A DNA stretch of 51,113 bases, from positions 1-51,113 of the forward strand of contig JBNGDP010000011.1 of NCBI GenBank assembly GCA_049975345.1, given 5' to 3'. The notes beneath the pieces were generated by a model. It made no database searches, was not told where the DNA came from, and worked only from the letters and a program-made list of their open reading frames with translations. Source of the stretch: Oceanipulchritudo sp049975345. Lineage in GTDB: Bacteria; Verrucomicrobiota; Verrucomicrobiia; Opitutales; Oceanipulchritudinaceae. This document shows, one piece after another, positions 7,640 through 16,686 of this stretch. Numbering within the stretch: position 1 is the first letter of the stretch; the number at the start of each line of letters is the position of its first letter. The position numbers and the translations under genes are program-made.

Positions 7640-8184
7640 GCCGGCTCCTCCTCGTCGTCGTTGATGACCGCGATCTCCACCGGGTGGAGCGATTCGAGAA
7701 ACTCGCGCGTTTGCGCCTCGGAGAAAAGGTCGTCCCCCGATTCGATGACAACGGCGAACTTGTCATCGGTCAGGTGGCGGAATTTCCCGTAGTTCATGAC
7801 CGGATGGTAATGCATGGGAAGGCGGTTGGTGATGAACATCCCTCCCAGGGTCCCGAAGGCGGCCAGGAGAATGGTCAGCTCGTAGGCCACCGGGAAGGGG
7901 AAGATCGGGCTGAAGAAGGGCTTGCCCCCGACGATGAGGGGATAGTCGAACTCCCCCATGTACCAGGCGATCAGCATGCCGGTGCAGAAGCCGATGACGC
8001 CGCCGACCAGGGTGAAGACCGGCACCTTGGAGCGGTGCAGCCCCATGGCCCCGTCGAGGCCGTGTACCGGGAACGGCGTGAAGACGTCCCACTTCCGGTA
8101 GCCCGCCTCGCGCACGCTCTGCGCGGCGTGGTAGATCGCCGGGGCCGACTCGAAGAGGGCGAGATATCCGTATGGTTTGCTCAT
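7636..8184 (-). CDS. actD: Alternative complex III subunit ActD (DUF3341)
   Basis: 182 residues from ATG 8184. The frame opens at a TTG at 8208, but that start overlaps the end of actC, and family members begin at about MSKPYGYLALFES. Two membrane segments (about 59-83 and 101-124) flank a periplasmic or cytoplasmic loop with FPFPVAYELT, and the domain typical of DUF3341 (YDVFTPFPVHGLD-type signature, here WDVFTPFPVHGLDGAMG) is intact. ActD has no cofactor and helps hold the complex together. It ends with an ATGA overlap into actE. Confidence 0.92.
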   Translation of the reverse strand: MSKPYGYLALFESAPAIYHAAQSVREAGYRKWDVFTPFPVHGLDGAMGLHRSKVPVFTLVGGVIGFCTGMLIAWYMGEFDYPLIVGGKPFFSPIFPFPVAYELTILLAAFGTLGGMFITNRLPMHYHPVMNYGKFRHLTDDKFAVVIESGDDLFSEAQTREFLESLHPVEIAVINDDEEEPA

Positions 8185-8204
8185 GTTATCGGTTCCCGTG
8201 GAAG

Positions 8205-9701
8205 TCAATCATGCCCGTGCACATCGGCCTGCCGGGAGACCGACTTGATTTCCGCGAAGGCCAGCAGGGGCAGGAAGCGTATGAAGAGGAGGAAGAGAAC
8301 CCCGAAGACCCCGAAGGTCCCGAAGAAGGTGAAGATGTCGACAACGGTCGGGCTGAAGTAGTCCCAGTTCGCCGGCAGGAAATCGTTGGCAAGGGAGGTG
8401 ACGGTGATGACAAAGCGCTCGAACCACATGCCAACATTGATGAAACAGGAGAGGACCCAGACGAGCCAGAGGTTCTCCCGCGCCCAGCGGAACCAGAAGA
8501 ACTGCGGCGTGATGACATTGCAGGAAATCATGATCCAGTAGGCCCATGCGTAGGGACCAAAGGCCCGGTTCACGAAGGCGAAGCCCTCGTAGGGGTTGGC
8601 CCCGTACCAGGCGATGAAGAATTCCATCCCGTAGGCGTAGCCCACCATGGACCCCGTCGCGAGGCAGATCTTGCACATGCAGTCGATGTGATACTGGGTG
8701 ATGAGATCCTGCAGGCCGAAAATCGCGCGCAGGGGCAGCATCAGGGTAAGGACCATGCCGAAACCGGAAAAGATGGCCCCGGCAACGAAGTACGGCGGGA
8801 AGATGGTCGTGTGCCAGCCGGGAAGGTTGGCCACCGCGAAGTCGAAGGAGACCACCGTGTGCACGGAGAGCACGAGCGGGGTGCTCAGGCCGGCGAGCAG
8901 CAGGTAGGCCATCTCGTAGTTGCTCCAGTGCCGGTTGGAACCCCGCCAGCCCATGGCAAGGATGCCGTAGAAGTATTTGCGGAAGCCGAAGTAAAACCGC
9001 TCAAAGGCCTTCTCAAAGGTGGTCCTGGCCGCGGCCATGCGCCGCTCGGCCACCAGCCGGACCCGGTCGCGGATGGTCGCCAGGTCGGGGATCATACCCA
9101 TGTACCAGAAAAGGACGGAGACGGTCCCGTAGGTCGAGACCGCGAAGACGTCCCACTCCAGGGGTGAGCGGAAATTCGGCCAGATGGCGTTGGCGTTCGG
9201 GAGCGGAAACAGCCACCACGCGAACCAGACCCGCCCGACGTGGAAGAGGGGGAAAATGCCCGCGCAGACCACCGCGAAGATGGTCATGGCCTCCGCGGCC
9301 CGGTTGATCGAGGTCCGCCACTTCTGCTTGAGCAGGCAGAGAATGGCGGATATCAGCGTACCGGCGTGGCCGATGCCGATCCAGAAGACGAAGTTGACGA
9401 TGGCCCAGCCCCAGAAGACGGGATTGCGCAGGCCCCAGACGCCAGTCCCGGTGGAAACCAGATAAATCAGGCCCATCAGGGTGAAGCTGGCGATCATCGC
9501 GCAAATGATGAAGGCCACCCACCACCAGGTCGGCGTCCTGCCCTCGACGATCCCACAGACTTTCTGGGTGATCCAGGTGAAGTTGCGGTTGTTCTCGATG
9601 ATCGGCCGGCGCGGCATGCTGGCCGGGCGCACTTCCTCAAGGACACTCGGCCGGACAAAGGCTCCGGCGGCCCGGGAAGGTTGGTCTGCTGTCGTGCTCA
9701 A
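8205..9701 (-). CDS. actC: Alternative complex III subunit ActC (NrfD-like quinol-binding membrane protein)
   Basis: 498 residues, about ten membrane helices. It belongs to the NrfD/PsrC family, whose four-helix bundle binds quinol on the periplasmic side; conserved stretches include FVFWIGIGHAGTLISAILCL, RAAEAMTIFAVVCAGIFPL and HVGRVWFAWWLFPLPN. The start is taken as TTG 9701, which has an A/G-rich stretch (GACGGAAAAAGA) just upstream; the next ATG is 28 residues in and would still leave all helices intact. It lies 32 bases after actB and before actD. ActC would receive quinol and pass electrons to the ActB iron-sulfur clusters. Confidence 0.92.
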   Translation of the reverse strand: MSTTADQPSRAAGAFVRPSVLEEVRPASMPRRPIIENNRNFTWITQKVCGIVEGRTPTWWWVAFIICAMIASFTLMGLIYLVSTGTGVWGLRNPVFWGWAIVNFVFWIGIGHAGTLISAILCLLKQKWRTSINRAAEAMTIFAVVCAGIFPLFHVGRVWFAWWLFPLPNANAIWPNFRSPLEWDVFAVSTYGTVSVLFWYMGMIPDLATIRDRVRLVAERRMAAARTTFEKAFERFYFGFRKYFYGILAMGWRGSNRHWSNYEMAYLLLAGLSTPLVLSVHTVVSFDFAVANLPGWHTTIFPPYFVAGAIFSGFGMVLTLMLPLRAIFGLQDLITQYHIDCMCKICLATGSMVGYAYGMEFFIAWYGANPYEGFAFVNRAFGPYAWAYWIMISCNVITPQFFWFRWARENLWLVWVLSCFINVGMWFERFVITVTSLANDFLPANWDYFSPTVVDIFTFFGTFGVFGVLFLLFIRFLPLLAFAEIKSVSRQADVHGHD

Positions 9702-9733
9702 GGTCTTTTTCCGTCTAAAGGTTTGTTTTCAAA

Positions 9734-12700
9734 TCAATGGCCGGCCTTGTCCGCTTCCGCCCCGTGCTTGCCGTTCTCCGCGACGGGCTGGGCGCTCTTG
9801 TATTCCTTGCGGCTGAGCGCCTTGGTATAGTCGGGCATGAGCGGGTTCGGGTTGCGCAGGCGGGCAAGGTAGGTGGTTCGCGGCCGCGTGTTCAGGTAGC
9901 CGAGGAGCGAATAGTCCCGGTCGTTGTCCTTGGCCCTCGAGACCGCGCTCCGCGGGTCGCTGATGTCGCCGAAGACGATGGCCCCGGTCGGGCAGGCGTT
10001 CTGGCAGGCGGTGCGGATGATCCCGTCCGGCACCTTGATATTGTCGGTGTCCCTGGCGATGACCCGCTGGGCGATCTTGGCCTGCTCGATGCGCTGCACG
10101 CAGTAGGTGCACTTCTCCATGACCCCGCGCATGCGCACCGTGACGTCCGGGTTCCTCTGCATCGACTTGAGGACGCCGCCCTCCGTCTTGTACTGGTTTT
10201 CCCCTACGGGGCCGGCATAGAACTCGTCGGTGCTCCGCTTGTTGTAATCAAAGAAATTGAAGCGCCGCACCTTGTAGGGACAATTGTTGGCGCAATAGCG
10301 CGTCCCCACGCAGCGGTTGTAGGCCATGACGTTGAGGCCCTGGCGGTCGTGCACGGTGGCGTTGACCGGGCAAACCTGCTCGCAGGGGGCCATCTCGCAA
10401 TGCTGGCAACCGACGGGCATGATGGAGGCCTGCGGATCCGCCGGGAGCGTGTCGCGGTTGGCCTCCAGGTCGCCGGAACTGTAGTAGCGGTCGAGCCGGA
10501 TCCACTGCATTTCGCGGCCCCGCATGATCTGGTCCTTGCCGACGATGGGAATGTTGTTCTCGCTCTGGCAGGCCACGACGCAGGCGTTGCAGCCGGTGCA
10601 GGTGTTCAGGTCGATGCTCATCCCCCATTGCTGCTCGGGAATGAACTTCTCGCGGGCGGCCGGGTCCTTCCAGGCGTCGACGTTTGGGGGGGGGCTGCCG
10701 AAATCCGGGGTCTCGTAGGCGGAACCGCCGCGGGGAGTGAGCAGGGCCTTGTCCCGCAGGGGAAGATCCTTGTCCTTTCCGTAAACGGGGGGACTGTGGC
10801 TCTCCATGCCCATTCCGGCGACAAACCCGGCATCCTCGACGTAGCTCCCGACATTGCCCTCGCGCAGGATGGCCCGGCCCTCCATGGACCAGTGCTCCTG
10901 CGTGTTGGCGAGGCGGTAGCCTTCATCGGTGATCCTCAGGCTCGCCTCCCGGCGCAGGTGCCCCTCGACCGAGTGGCTGGCGGGATAGGCGTCGAAGCCG
11001 GTTCCCTTGCCCACGCGCCCAACCTGGGCGCGCCCGTAACCGAGCGGAAGGAGCACGGTCCAGTCATCGAGACCCGGCTGGATGTGCACGGGACCGCGGA
11101 TGGTCGACCCGCCGACGGTCAGCTCGCCGATACGGGATTCCTCCCTGCCGCGCTTGAAATTGGCGCTCTTTTTGGCGACCCCGCCGATCAGGAAATCGCC
11201 GGCCTTGGTATCGAACCCGAGGTGCCTGGCCAGGGCGGGGGAAATAAGGATCGCATTGTCCCAGGTCAGCTTGGTCATCGGGTCCGGGCATTCCTGCAGC
11301 CAGCCGTTGTTGTTATAAAACCCGTCGCCAACGGAAGGATCCGCCACCAGGCGCACTTCCAGTTGATCCGCCCCGGTGGAACGGGGGGAGAGGCTGGAGC
11401 CGGCCAGGCCCTCACGGATCCGGGTCACCTCCACCCGGGCGTCCTTGCGCAGGCGGTAGGCCGAATCCGGCAGGAATCCCGTGGCAAGGAGGCGTTGGAA
11501 AGCCTTGTTGGTGCCGGTTGCGGGACCGAATTCGCTTGAAAAGGTCTCCAGGACCAGTCCGTAGGGATCGGTCAGGGGCAGCCCGGCCAGACGGGCGAGG
11601 ATCTCCAGCTCCTGGAATCCCTCAAAGAGGGGAAGGATCATGGGCTGTACGGGAACATAGGTCCCGTCCAGGGTGCGCCCGTCCCCCCAGGATTCAAGGT
11701 AATGGGTGGCGGGGATATTGATCCCGGCCTCAAGGCTGGTTTCGTCAAAATAATAACCGAACCGGATGACTTCCTTGCCGGCATCGGCATTCATTGATTT
11801 CTGAAGTGTTTTCCAATCCAGGTCCGCCGGGGCGTTATAGGCGGGATTTCCCCCAAGGACCAGAAGACTGTCGATCGAACCGGTTCGGATCCGTTTGGCG
11901 AGTTCCCGGATATCCGCGGAGGCATCATCCGGCAATTCGGCGTAGGCGACGGTGGAATCCAATCCGCCGAGGAGCTGGTTCAGGAAGATGGCCAGGAACT
12001 GGGCCTCGATCGGGAGATGGGATCCCGGAAGAACCAGGCTGTCTCCCGGGTTTTCAAAGAGATCCCGGGCACACTCGCGGATCCACTTGGGATCGACGGC
12101 CAGGCCCTCGGAGCGTTCCCGCAGAAATTCGGCCAGCCGCGGATCCCCGTTGGCGAGTCCCAGGATCTCGGCCGTAAGGCGGGCCAGGAAGGCGGTCATG
12201 TTGCCGGTTGAGAGGCGCAGGCGGTGGTCTCCCATGGTCCCGGTCAGGGTGAAGGCGGATTCCACCACGTAGAGGCGGCTCATCCTCGCGGCGTCCTCCT
12301 GGTTGGCCACCTTGCGCCCCTTGCTGAAGGCGCGCGCCATGCCGACGCTGCCCGGTTCCCCGCCCAGGAAGTCGGCATCCACACTCAGGACCCGGCGGGC
12401 CTTCTCCAACCGGTACAGGGGCCGCACGGGACGTCCGAAGAGGCGGGTCGCGGCGCGTTCGGGATTGCCGGTGTCAACCGCGCTGTATTCCGCCCAGAGC
12501 AAGCGCGGGTATTGTTCGAGAAGGGCCTTCTTGAGGCGCAGGCGTGAGGGGGAGGTTGACGGTTCGGCGAGAATGGCCATGCCCTGCCCCTTGGTCGGGG
12601 CGTGTTTGGCGGTCAGTCCGGCCAGGATATCCTTCACACGCTCCGGGCCAATCCGGCGGTTTCCCTCGTAGGCGGAGGTCATCCGGTCGGGATCATACAG

Positions 12701-13141
12701 GTTGAGGACCGAGGCGGAGGCAAAGCTGTTCACCGCCCCTCCGTAGGGGGCGTATTCCCGGTTCCCCTCGACATGGGTCGGACGATGCTGGTGGGTTTCC
12801 ACGACCAGGGGAAGGTTGTCTTTCCCGTCCGGGAAGGAGGTGGCAAACCAGGTCGGGATTCCGGGAATGGTGCCTTCCGGCTGCTTGCCATAGGGAAGAA
12901 TATACTGCTCGGGGCGCCGGCAGCCGGCGGCTCCCAGCCCAGCCATGGCAAAAGAGGCCGCCATGATCTTCAGGAAGCCGCGCCGGTTGACGCCCTCCAC
13001 CTCCGAGGCCCCCTCGGGGAATTCGCGGTGCAGCCATTCCTTGAAGTCCGGCCTGTCCGCCAGTTCGTCGAGACTGCGCCAGTACCGGGGCCCGGTTTCC
13101 TGCCCGGCACCGGATGGTGAATGTTCGGATTTGCGATTCAT
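9734..13141 (-). CDS. actB: Alternative complex III subunit ActB (molybdopterin-like and iron-sulfur fusion)
   Basis: 1135 residues from ATG 13141, which overlaps the actA stop as ATGA; a longer frame to 13207 is ignored. A twin-arginine signal, NRRGFLKIMAASFAMAGL, lies near residue 46. Residues about 70-800 form a molybdopterin-oxidoreductase-like region that in ActB lacks the cofactor. Residues about 840-1080 form a ferredoxin domain with CTGCNACVVAC, CQHCEMAPCEQVCP, CVGTRYCANNCP and CTYCVQR motifs, normally holding three 4Fe-4S clusters and one 3Fe-4S. The two domains are fused, as usual outside some groups. It should carry electrons from ActC to ActA. Confidence 0.95.
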   Translation of the reverse strand: MNRKSEHSPSGAGQETGPRYWRSLDELADRPDFKEWLHREFPEGASEVEGVNRRGFLKIMAASFAMAGLGAAGCRRPEQYILPYGKQPEGTIPGIPTWFATSFPDGKDNLPLVVETHQHRPTHVEGNREYAPYGGAVNSFASASVLNLYDPDRMTSAYEGNRRIGPERVKDILAGLTAKHAPTKGQGMAILAEPSTSPSRLRLKKALLEQYPRLLWAEYSAVDTGNPERAATRLFGRPVRPLYRLEKARRVLSVDADFLGGEPGSVGMARAFSKGRKVANQEDAARMSRLYVVESAFTLTGTMGDHRLRLSTGNMTAFLARLTAEILGLANGDPRLAEFLRERSEGLAVDPKWIRECARDLFENPGDSLVLPGSHLPIEAQFLAIFLNQLLGGLDSTVAYAELPDDASADIRELAKRIRTGSIDSLLVLGGNPAYNAPADLDWKTLQKSMNADAGKEVIRFGYYFDETSLEAGINIPATHYLESWGDGRTLDGTYVPVQPMILPLFEGFQELEILARLAGLPLTDPYGLVLETFSSEFGPATGTNKAFQRLLATGFLPDSAYRLRKDARVEVTRIREGLAGSSLSPRSTGADQLEVRLVADPSVGDGFYNNNGWLQECPDPMTKLTWDNAILISPALARHLGFDTKAGDFLIGGVAKKSANFKRGREESRIGELTVGGSTIRGPVHIQPGLDDWTVLLPLGYGRAQVGRVGKGTGFDAYPASHSVEGHLRREASLRITDEGYRLANTQEHWSMEGRAILREGNVGSYVEDAGFVAGMGMESHSPPVYGKDKDLPLRDKALLTPRGGSAYETPDFGSPPPNVDAWKDPAAREKFIPEQQWGMSIDLNTCTGCNACVVACQSENNIPIVGKDQIMRGREMQWIRLDRYYSSGDLEANRDTLPADPQASIMPVGCQHCEMAPCEQVCPVNATVHDRQGLNVMAYNRCVGTRYCANNCPYKVRRFNFFDYNKRSTDEFYAGPVGENQYKTEGGVLKSMQRNPDVTVRMRGVMEKCTYCVQRIEQAKIAQRVIARDTDNIKVPDGIIRTACQNACPTGAIVFGDISDPRSAVSRAKDNDRDYSLLGYLNTRPRTTYLARLRNPNPLMPDYTKALSRKEYKSAQPVAENGKHGAEADKAGH

Positions 13142-13791
13142 CGGTGACAGCCTGAGCAACTCTGCGGCGGGTTGACGTTCCAGTTGACAACGGCTTCCTT
13201 TGCCCATTCCGCGTGGGCGGCCGCGTTTTCAGGGGTCCAGTTCAGGTTATAAACCTCGTCCAGGGGCCGGATGAACTGCTCGGGATTGCGGTGGCAATCA
13301 AGGCAGAAGGCCATGGAAAGCGGCTCGGCGTGTTCAACCACTTCCATCTTGTTGATCTGCCCATGGCACTCGACACAGCTGATCCCCCGGTTCACGTGCA
13401 CGGCGTGGTTGAAATAAACATAGTCCGGCATCTTGTGGATGCGCACCCACTCCACCGGTTCACCGGTCTCGTAGCTGGTGCGAACCGGCTCCAGCAGGGG
13501 GCTGTCCTTCTTGACCTGGCTGTGGCAGTTCATGCAGGTGCCGGCATCCGGCACATTGGCATGGCCCGATTCATCCACATAGCTGTGGCAGTAGCGGCAG
13601 TCGATCCCAAGCTGCTCGGCATGCAGGTAATGGTTGTAGGCCACCGGCTGCTTGGGTGCATACCCGACACGCGTGTATTTCGGTGTGAAGTAGTAGGTCA
13701 CCCCGGCCACCGCCGTCACCCCGAGGACCAGGATCACAATCACCAGCTTCAGGGGAAGGCTGTTCGAGGATTTCGGAAACAGGTTAGCCAT
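13138..13791 (-). CDS. actA: Alternative complex III subunit ActA (pentaheme cytochrome c)
   Basis: 217 residues. An N-terminal membrane anchor (about 15-34) is followed by five CxxCH heme sites: CRYCH 65-69, CMNCH 86-90, CVECH 139-143, CLDCH 163-167 and CSGCH 212-216. Five hemes and this length are the standard ActA arrangement. Its stop overlaps the actB start by four bases. It is the first act gene, so the promoter should lie upstream of it, either before the small peptide gene at 14010 or before the P-type ATPase. ActA collects electrons from ActB and hands them to ActE or to an oxidase cytochrome. Confidence 0.95.
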   Translation of the reverse strand: MANLFPKSSNSLPLKLVIVILVLGVTAVAGVTYYFTPKYTRVGYAPKQPVAYNHYLHAEQLGIDCRYCHSYVDESGHANVPDAGTCMNCHSQVKKDSPLLEPVRTSYETGEPVEWVRIHKMPDYVYFNHAVHVNRGISCVECHGQINKMEVVEHAEPLSMAFCLDCHRNPEQFIRPLDEVYNLNWTPENAAAHAEWAKEAVVNWNVNPPQSCSGCHR

Positions 13792-13818
13792 CCGTTGTGC
13801 CTTTCTTCAGTGCCCTCT

Positions 13819-14010
13819 CTACAGCGTCCTTCCCGTGCAGGGAACGGCCCTCGGTTCCCGGCGGACGCGCTCCTTTTCCCGGGAAGGCGAGCCGGCGGGC
13901 TCCCCGTGGCTCGCGGAGGAACCCGCACCGGCCCGGAGCCCCATCCACCCGAGGGCCACCGCTCCCAGGGACATGAGAAAGGTTTTTCGACGCACTTTAT
14001 TTTCCGACAT
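13819..14010 (-). CDS. Possible small twin-arginine-leader peptide upstream of actA
   Basis: 63 residues from ATG 14010. It begins MSENKVRRKTFLMSLGAVAL, which looks like a twin-arginine leader (VRRKTF plus a hydrophobic stretch ending GWMGLRAGAG). The rest is basic and without recognisable fold. It ends 27 bases before actA on the same strand. A GC-rich inverted repeat (GCGAGCC...GGCTCGC) lies inside its second half, so this may be a regulatory leader rather than a gene. Codon statistics on so short a frame do not settle it. Confidence 0.4.
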   Translation of the reverse strand: MSENKVRRKTFLMSLGAVALGWMGLRAGAGSSASHGEPAGSPSREKERVRREPRAVPCTGRTL

Positions 14011-14136
14011 TTTCAATCCAAATTGGGGGATAATGCTCTTGTGGGCGATTCAAAGGTCAAGGCAACAGAAAATTCCCCCAAAAACCGCATTTTCCCAAGA
14101 AATTTGAGGCCAGTGAGGATATTCCAGAGGCAACCC

Positions 14137-16119
14137 TTATGCCTCGATGCCCGTGACCTGAAGGGCGCGGAAGGACACAAGGGCGGAGGAACCGACCATC
14201 AGGAGGGCCGCGACAACCGGGTGGAGGATGCCGGCGGTGGCCAGGGCCATGCCGATCACATTGTAAACCAATGCGAAACGAAGATTCCCCTGCAGGCGCG
14301 CATGGAGACGCCGGGCCAGGCGGACCGCGGAAGGAAGCGCCCCGATGCGGCCGTCCACAAGGAGCCCGTCGGCAAATTCCGTGGCGAGAGCGGCGCCCAG
14401 ATCGATGGCCAGGGCGGAGTCGCTGGCCTGCATCGCGGGCAGGTCGTTGATTCCATCCCCGACGAACAGGACGGGGGACTTTTCCTCCCGCCAATGCCGG
14501 ACAAGGCGGGCCTTTTCATGGGGGGAAAGGCCTGCATGGACCGCCACGCCCCCGATTTGCTCGTGGACGGGCGCGGGATCCCCGCTCAGGATGTGGCATT
14601 CGCAGCCAAGGGCGGCAAGGGCGGCAAGGGCCGGTTCCGCTTCCGGCCGCAACCTCTCCATCAGGAGCAAGGCACCCATGTAGGTTCCGTCCACCGCGAC
14701 ATGCACGGGTTTTCCCCTGCGGCGGCCGCTACCGGGAACAGGCGTTCCCTCGGCGCGAAGGAGGGTTTCCTCCCCGAGCAGGATGCGGCGGGCGCCGACT
14801 GTTGCGCCAAGCCCCTGCCCGGGATAGGCCACCAGGTCCCGCACTTCCCCGGCGGGCCGGGCCAGGGCGGCAAGGACCGTACTCACCGGATGGTGGCTCT
14901 CCCGGCCGATCGCCGCGATGGCGGCCAGGAGCGCCTCCCGCTCCGTTCCCACCGGGAAAAGGCCCGTGGTGTCCGCCTCCAGCTCGAATTGGCTGAGGGT
15001 GCCGGTCTTGTCGAAAACCAGGGTCCGGCAGTGGGCCAGGGTGTCGAGAAGCTGCCCGTTGCGTCCGACAATCCCCCGCTGGCTGAGGTGGAAGAGCCCT
15101 CCCCAGATGCCTGCCGGCATGGCCAGCCCGAGGGCGCAGGGGCAGGCCACCAGGAGGACCGCCATGGAATTAAACAGGGCATCCCACCAGGGATTTTCCG
15201 TAAGAAACAGCCATCCGAGGAAAGTGGCCAGGGAGACGGAAGACACCACCGGGACAAACACCTGCATCAGCCGGTCGGCATATTGCTGGAGCCGCGACCC
15301 TTTCCGGGGAAGGCCCTCCAGGAGGTGGAGGATTCCGTCGATCGTCCGCTTTTCCCCGGGGCTTGCCCGAAGGATGAAATTCCCCTCCAGCGCCCAGGTG
15401 CCCGCCACGACCGGATCGCCGGGCTGCTTGCTTACGGGCCCCGGTTCGCCGGTCAGGGCGGTCTCGCGTACATATCCCCGTCCGCTCTCAATCCTCCCGT
15501 CCACCGGAATGGGATCGCCGGGCTGGACGAGGACCCGGTCCCCGTCCACCAATTCCGTCACCGCTTTCCTTTGTCTCCCCCCGTCGGGCCCCTCAACGGT
15601 GGCCGTGTCAAAAGCATGCCGGAAAGAGGCAATGGCCTGCCCGACCTTGCCCTTTTGGACGACTCCAACCTGTTTCCCGATGGCGTACACGCAGAGGACA
15701 ATGGAGACCACCTCGTAGTAAACGCTTCCCGAACCGCGTATGGAGGAAATCAGCGACCCCGCGAAGGCCCCGAAGGCGCTGAGGACAAACAGCGCCTCCA
15801 CGCTGAGCCGGCGCTGGCGAAGAGCCTCCGCCGTGTGCCGGAGGAGCGGGCGCCCCAGCAGCAGGACAACGGCGATGGAGGAAATGATCAACCCGCCGTG
15901 CAGGGCCCAGTACAGGAAGGTTCCCGGTGCCGGGGCCTCGCCGGCCGCGAGCGCGTTGTTGTAGCCAAGGCCAAAGATCATGCCCTGCCCGGCGAAGGCC
16001 AGCGATAGGCCGATCCGGAACCCGAAGCCACGGAGACCCTCGGCCTCCGCCGGCCCGGGTGCACAGGGCTCGCAGGCCCCTGCCTCCCCGTCTTTGTCCA
16101 TTGGTTTGTCGTGCTCCAT
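14137..16119 (-). CDS. Heavy-metal P-type ATPase, probably copper
   Basis: 660 residues. All catalytic motifs of a P1B ATPase are present: the actuator LTGEPGPVSK, the membrane metal site CPCALGLAMP, the phosphorylation site DKTGTLS (near residue 367), the HP motif ESHHPVS and the hinge VGDGINDLPAM. Eight membrane helices can be placed. There is no N-terminal metal-binding HMA domain, only a CEPC motif near residue 16. CPC in helix 6 points to Cu+ or Ag+. It lies upstream of the act genes on the same strand, about 130 bases before the small peptide, and may load copper into the cbb3 oxidase downstream. That role is inferred from context. Confidence 0.88.
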   Translation of the reverse strand: MEHDKPMDKDGEAGACEPCAPGPAEAEGLRGFGFRIGLSLAFAGQGMIFGLGYNNALAAGEAPAPGTFLYWALHGGLIISSIAVVLLLGRPLLRHTAEALRQRRLSVEALFVLSAFGAFAGSLISSIRGSGSVYYEVVSIVLCVYAIGKQVGVVQKGKVGQAIASFRHAFDTATVEGPDGGRQRKAVTELVDGDRVLVQPGDPIPVDGRIESGRGYVRETALTGEPGPVSKQPGDPVVAGTWALEGNFILRASPGEKRTIDGILHLLEGLPRKGSRLQQYADRLMQVFVPVVSSVSLATFLGWLFLTENPWWDALFNSMAVLLVACPCALGLAMPAGIWGGLFHLSQRGIVGRNGQLLDTLAHCRTLVFDKTGTLSQFELEADTTGLFPVGTEREALLAAIAAIGRESHHPVSTVLAALARPAGEVRDLVAYPGQGLGATVGARRILLGEETLLRAEGTPVPGSGRRRGKPVHVAVDGTYMGALLLMERLRPEAEPALAALAALGCECHILSGDPAPVHEQIGGVAVHAGLSPHEKARLVRHWREEKSPVLFVGDGINDLPAMQASDSALAIDLGAALATEFADGLLVDGRIGALPSAVRLARRLHARLQGNLRFALVYNVIGMALATAGILHPVVAALLMVGSSALVSFRALQVTGIEA

Positions 16120-16230
16120 CCGGCCCTCGATTCCAGATGTCGATGATCGGGCCGGAATCTGGCAAGTCGAGCGTTGAAATCTTGGATCGGGAATGGACAG
16201 CGTGCAAAAAGACGGTTTAACTGCAGGCCG

Positions 16231-16686
16231 ATGACTGACAAATCGTTCATTGAGGGCCTTGTGGAAGACCGTGCCAAGGGCACCGCCTCCCTGAAAATCG
16301 CCTGGAAGTCGGCTTTTGAATCCTTTCCCAGCCTGCCCGCTGAATTGCTGGAGCCGGTTGCCTCCACCCTGCCTTCACCGGACACGGCGCGCCATTTCGC
16401 CCGGTTTCTGGGTCGGGAGGCCGATCCGGCCGCCGCCGTACGGAAGTTCCTCCAGGAAGTGGAGGAGTCCGACGAACCGCTCGAGGAATGGATCAACGCC
16501 TTCGAGGTCCTGGCGTATTTTCTGGAATCAACCCCGCACCGTCCGAGCCTGACGCACGCGCTTGGTTACCTGCACTGCTGCGCCGCAGTATCCCACACCG
16601 GAGCCCGATATGCCACCTTCCCCATGACCGTGGAGACCATGCTGGAAACCTACGGCTATTGCGGGGAGGAGGCGGAACCGGCCTAA
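16231..16686 (+). CDS. Hypothetical protein, 151 residues
   Basis: I do not recognise this family. It starts at ATG 16231 (MTDKSFIEG); an upstream extension to 16174 is unlikely. It is soluble, acidic and mostly alpha-helical, with no signal peptide, no membrane segment and two adjacent cysteines (LHCCAAV, about 122-123) plus one near the end (YGYCGEE). It is transcribed away from the P-type ATPase, from a shared gap of about 110 bases, and its TAA overlaps the stop of the convergent doxX-family gene by three bases. A metal-related role would be a guess. Confidence 0.75.
   Translation: MTDKSFIEGLVEDRAKGTASLKIAWKSAFESFPSLPAELLEPVASTLPSPDTARHFARFLGREADPAAAVRKFLQEVEESDEPLEEWINAFEVLAYFLESTPHRPSLTHALGYLHCCAAVSHTGARYATFPMTVETMLETYGYCGEEAEPA

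Noticed and set aside
9737..11539. 600-residue open frame on the plus strand
   Set aside because: Antisense of actB; low-complexity Val/Gly/Asp-rich translation and no recognisable motif.
13213..16008. 931-residue open frame on the plus strand
   Set aside because: It lies antisense to actA and the P-type ATPase and is rich in Gly, Arg, His and Pro with no domain. Long antisense frames are normal in GC-rich DNA.
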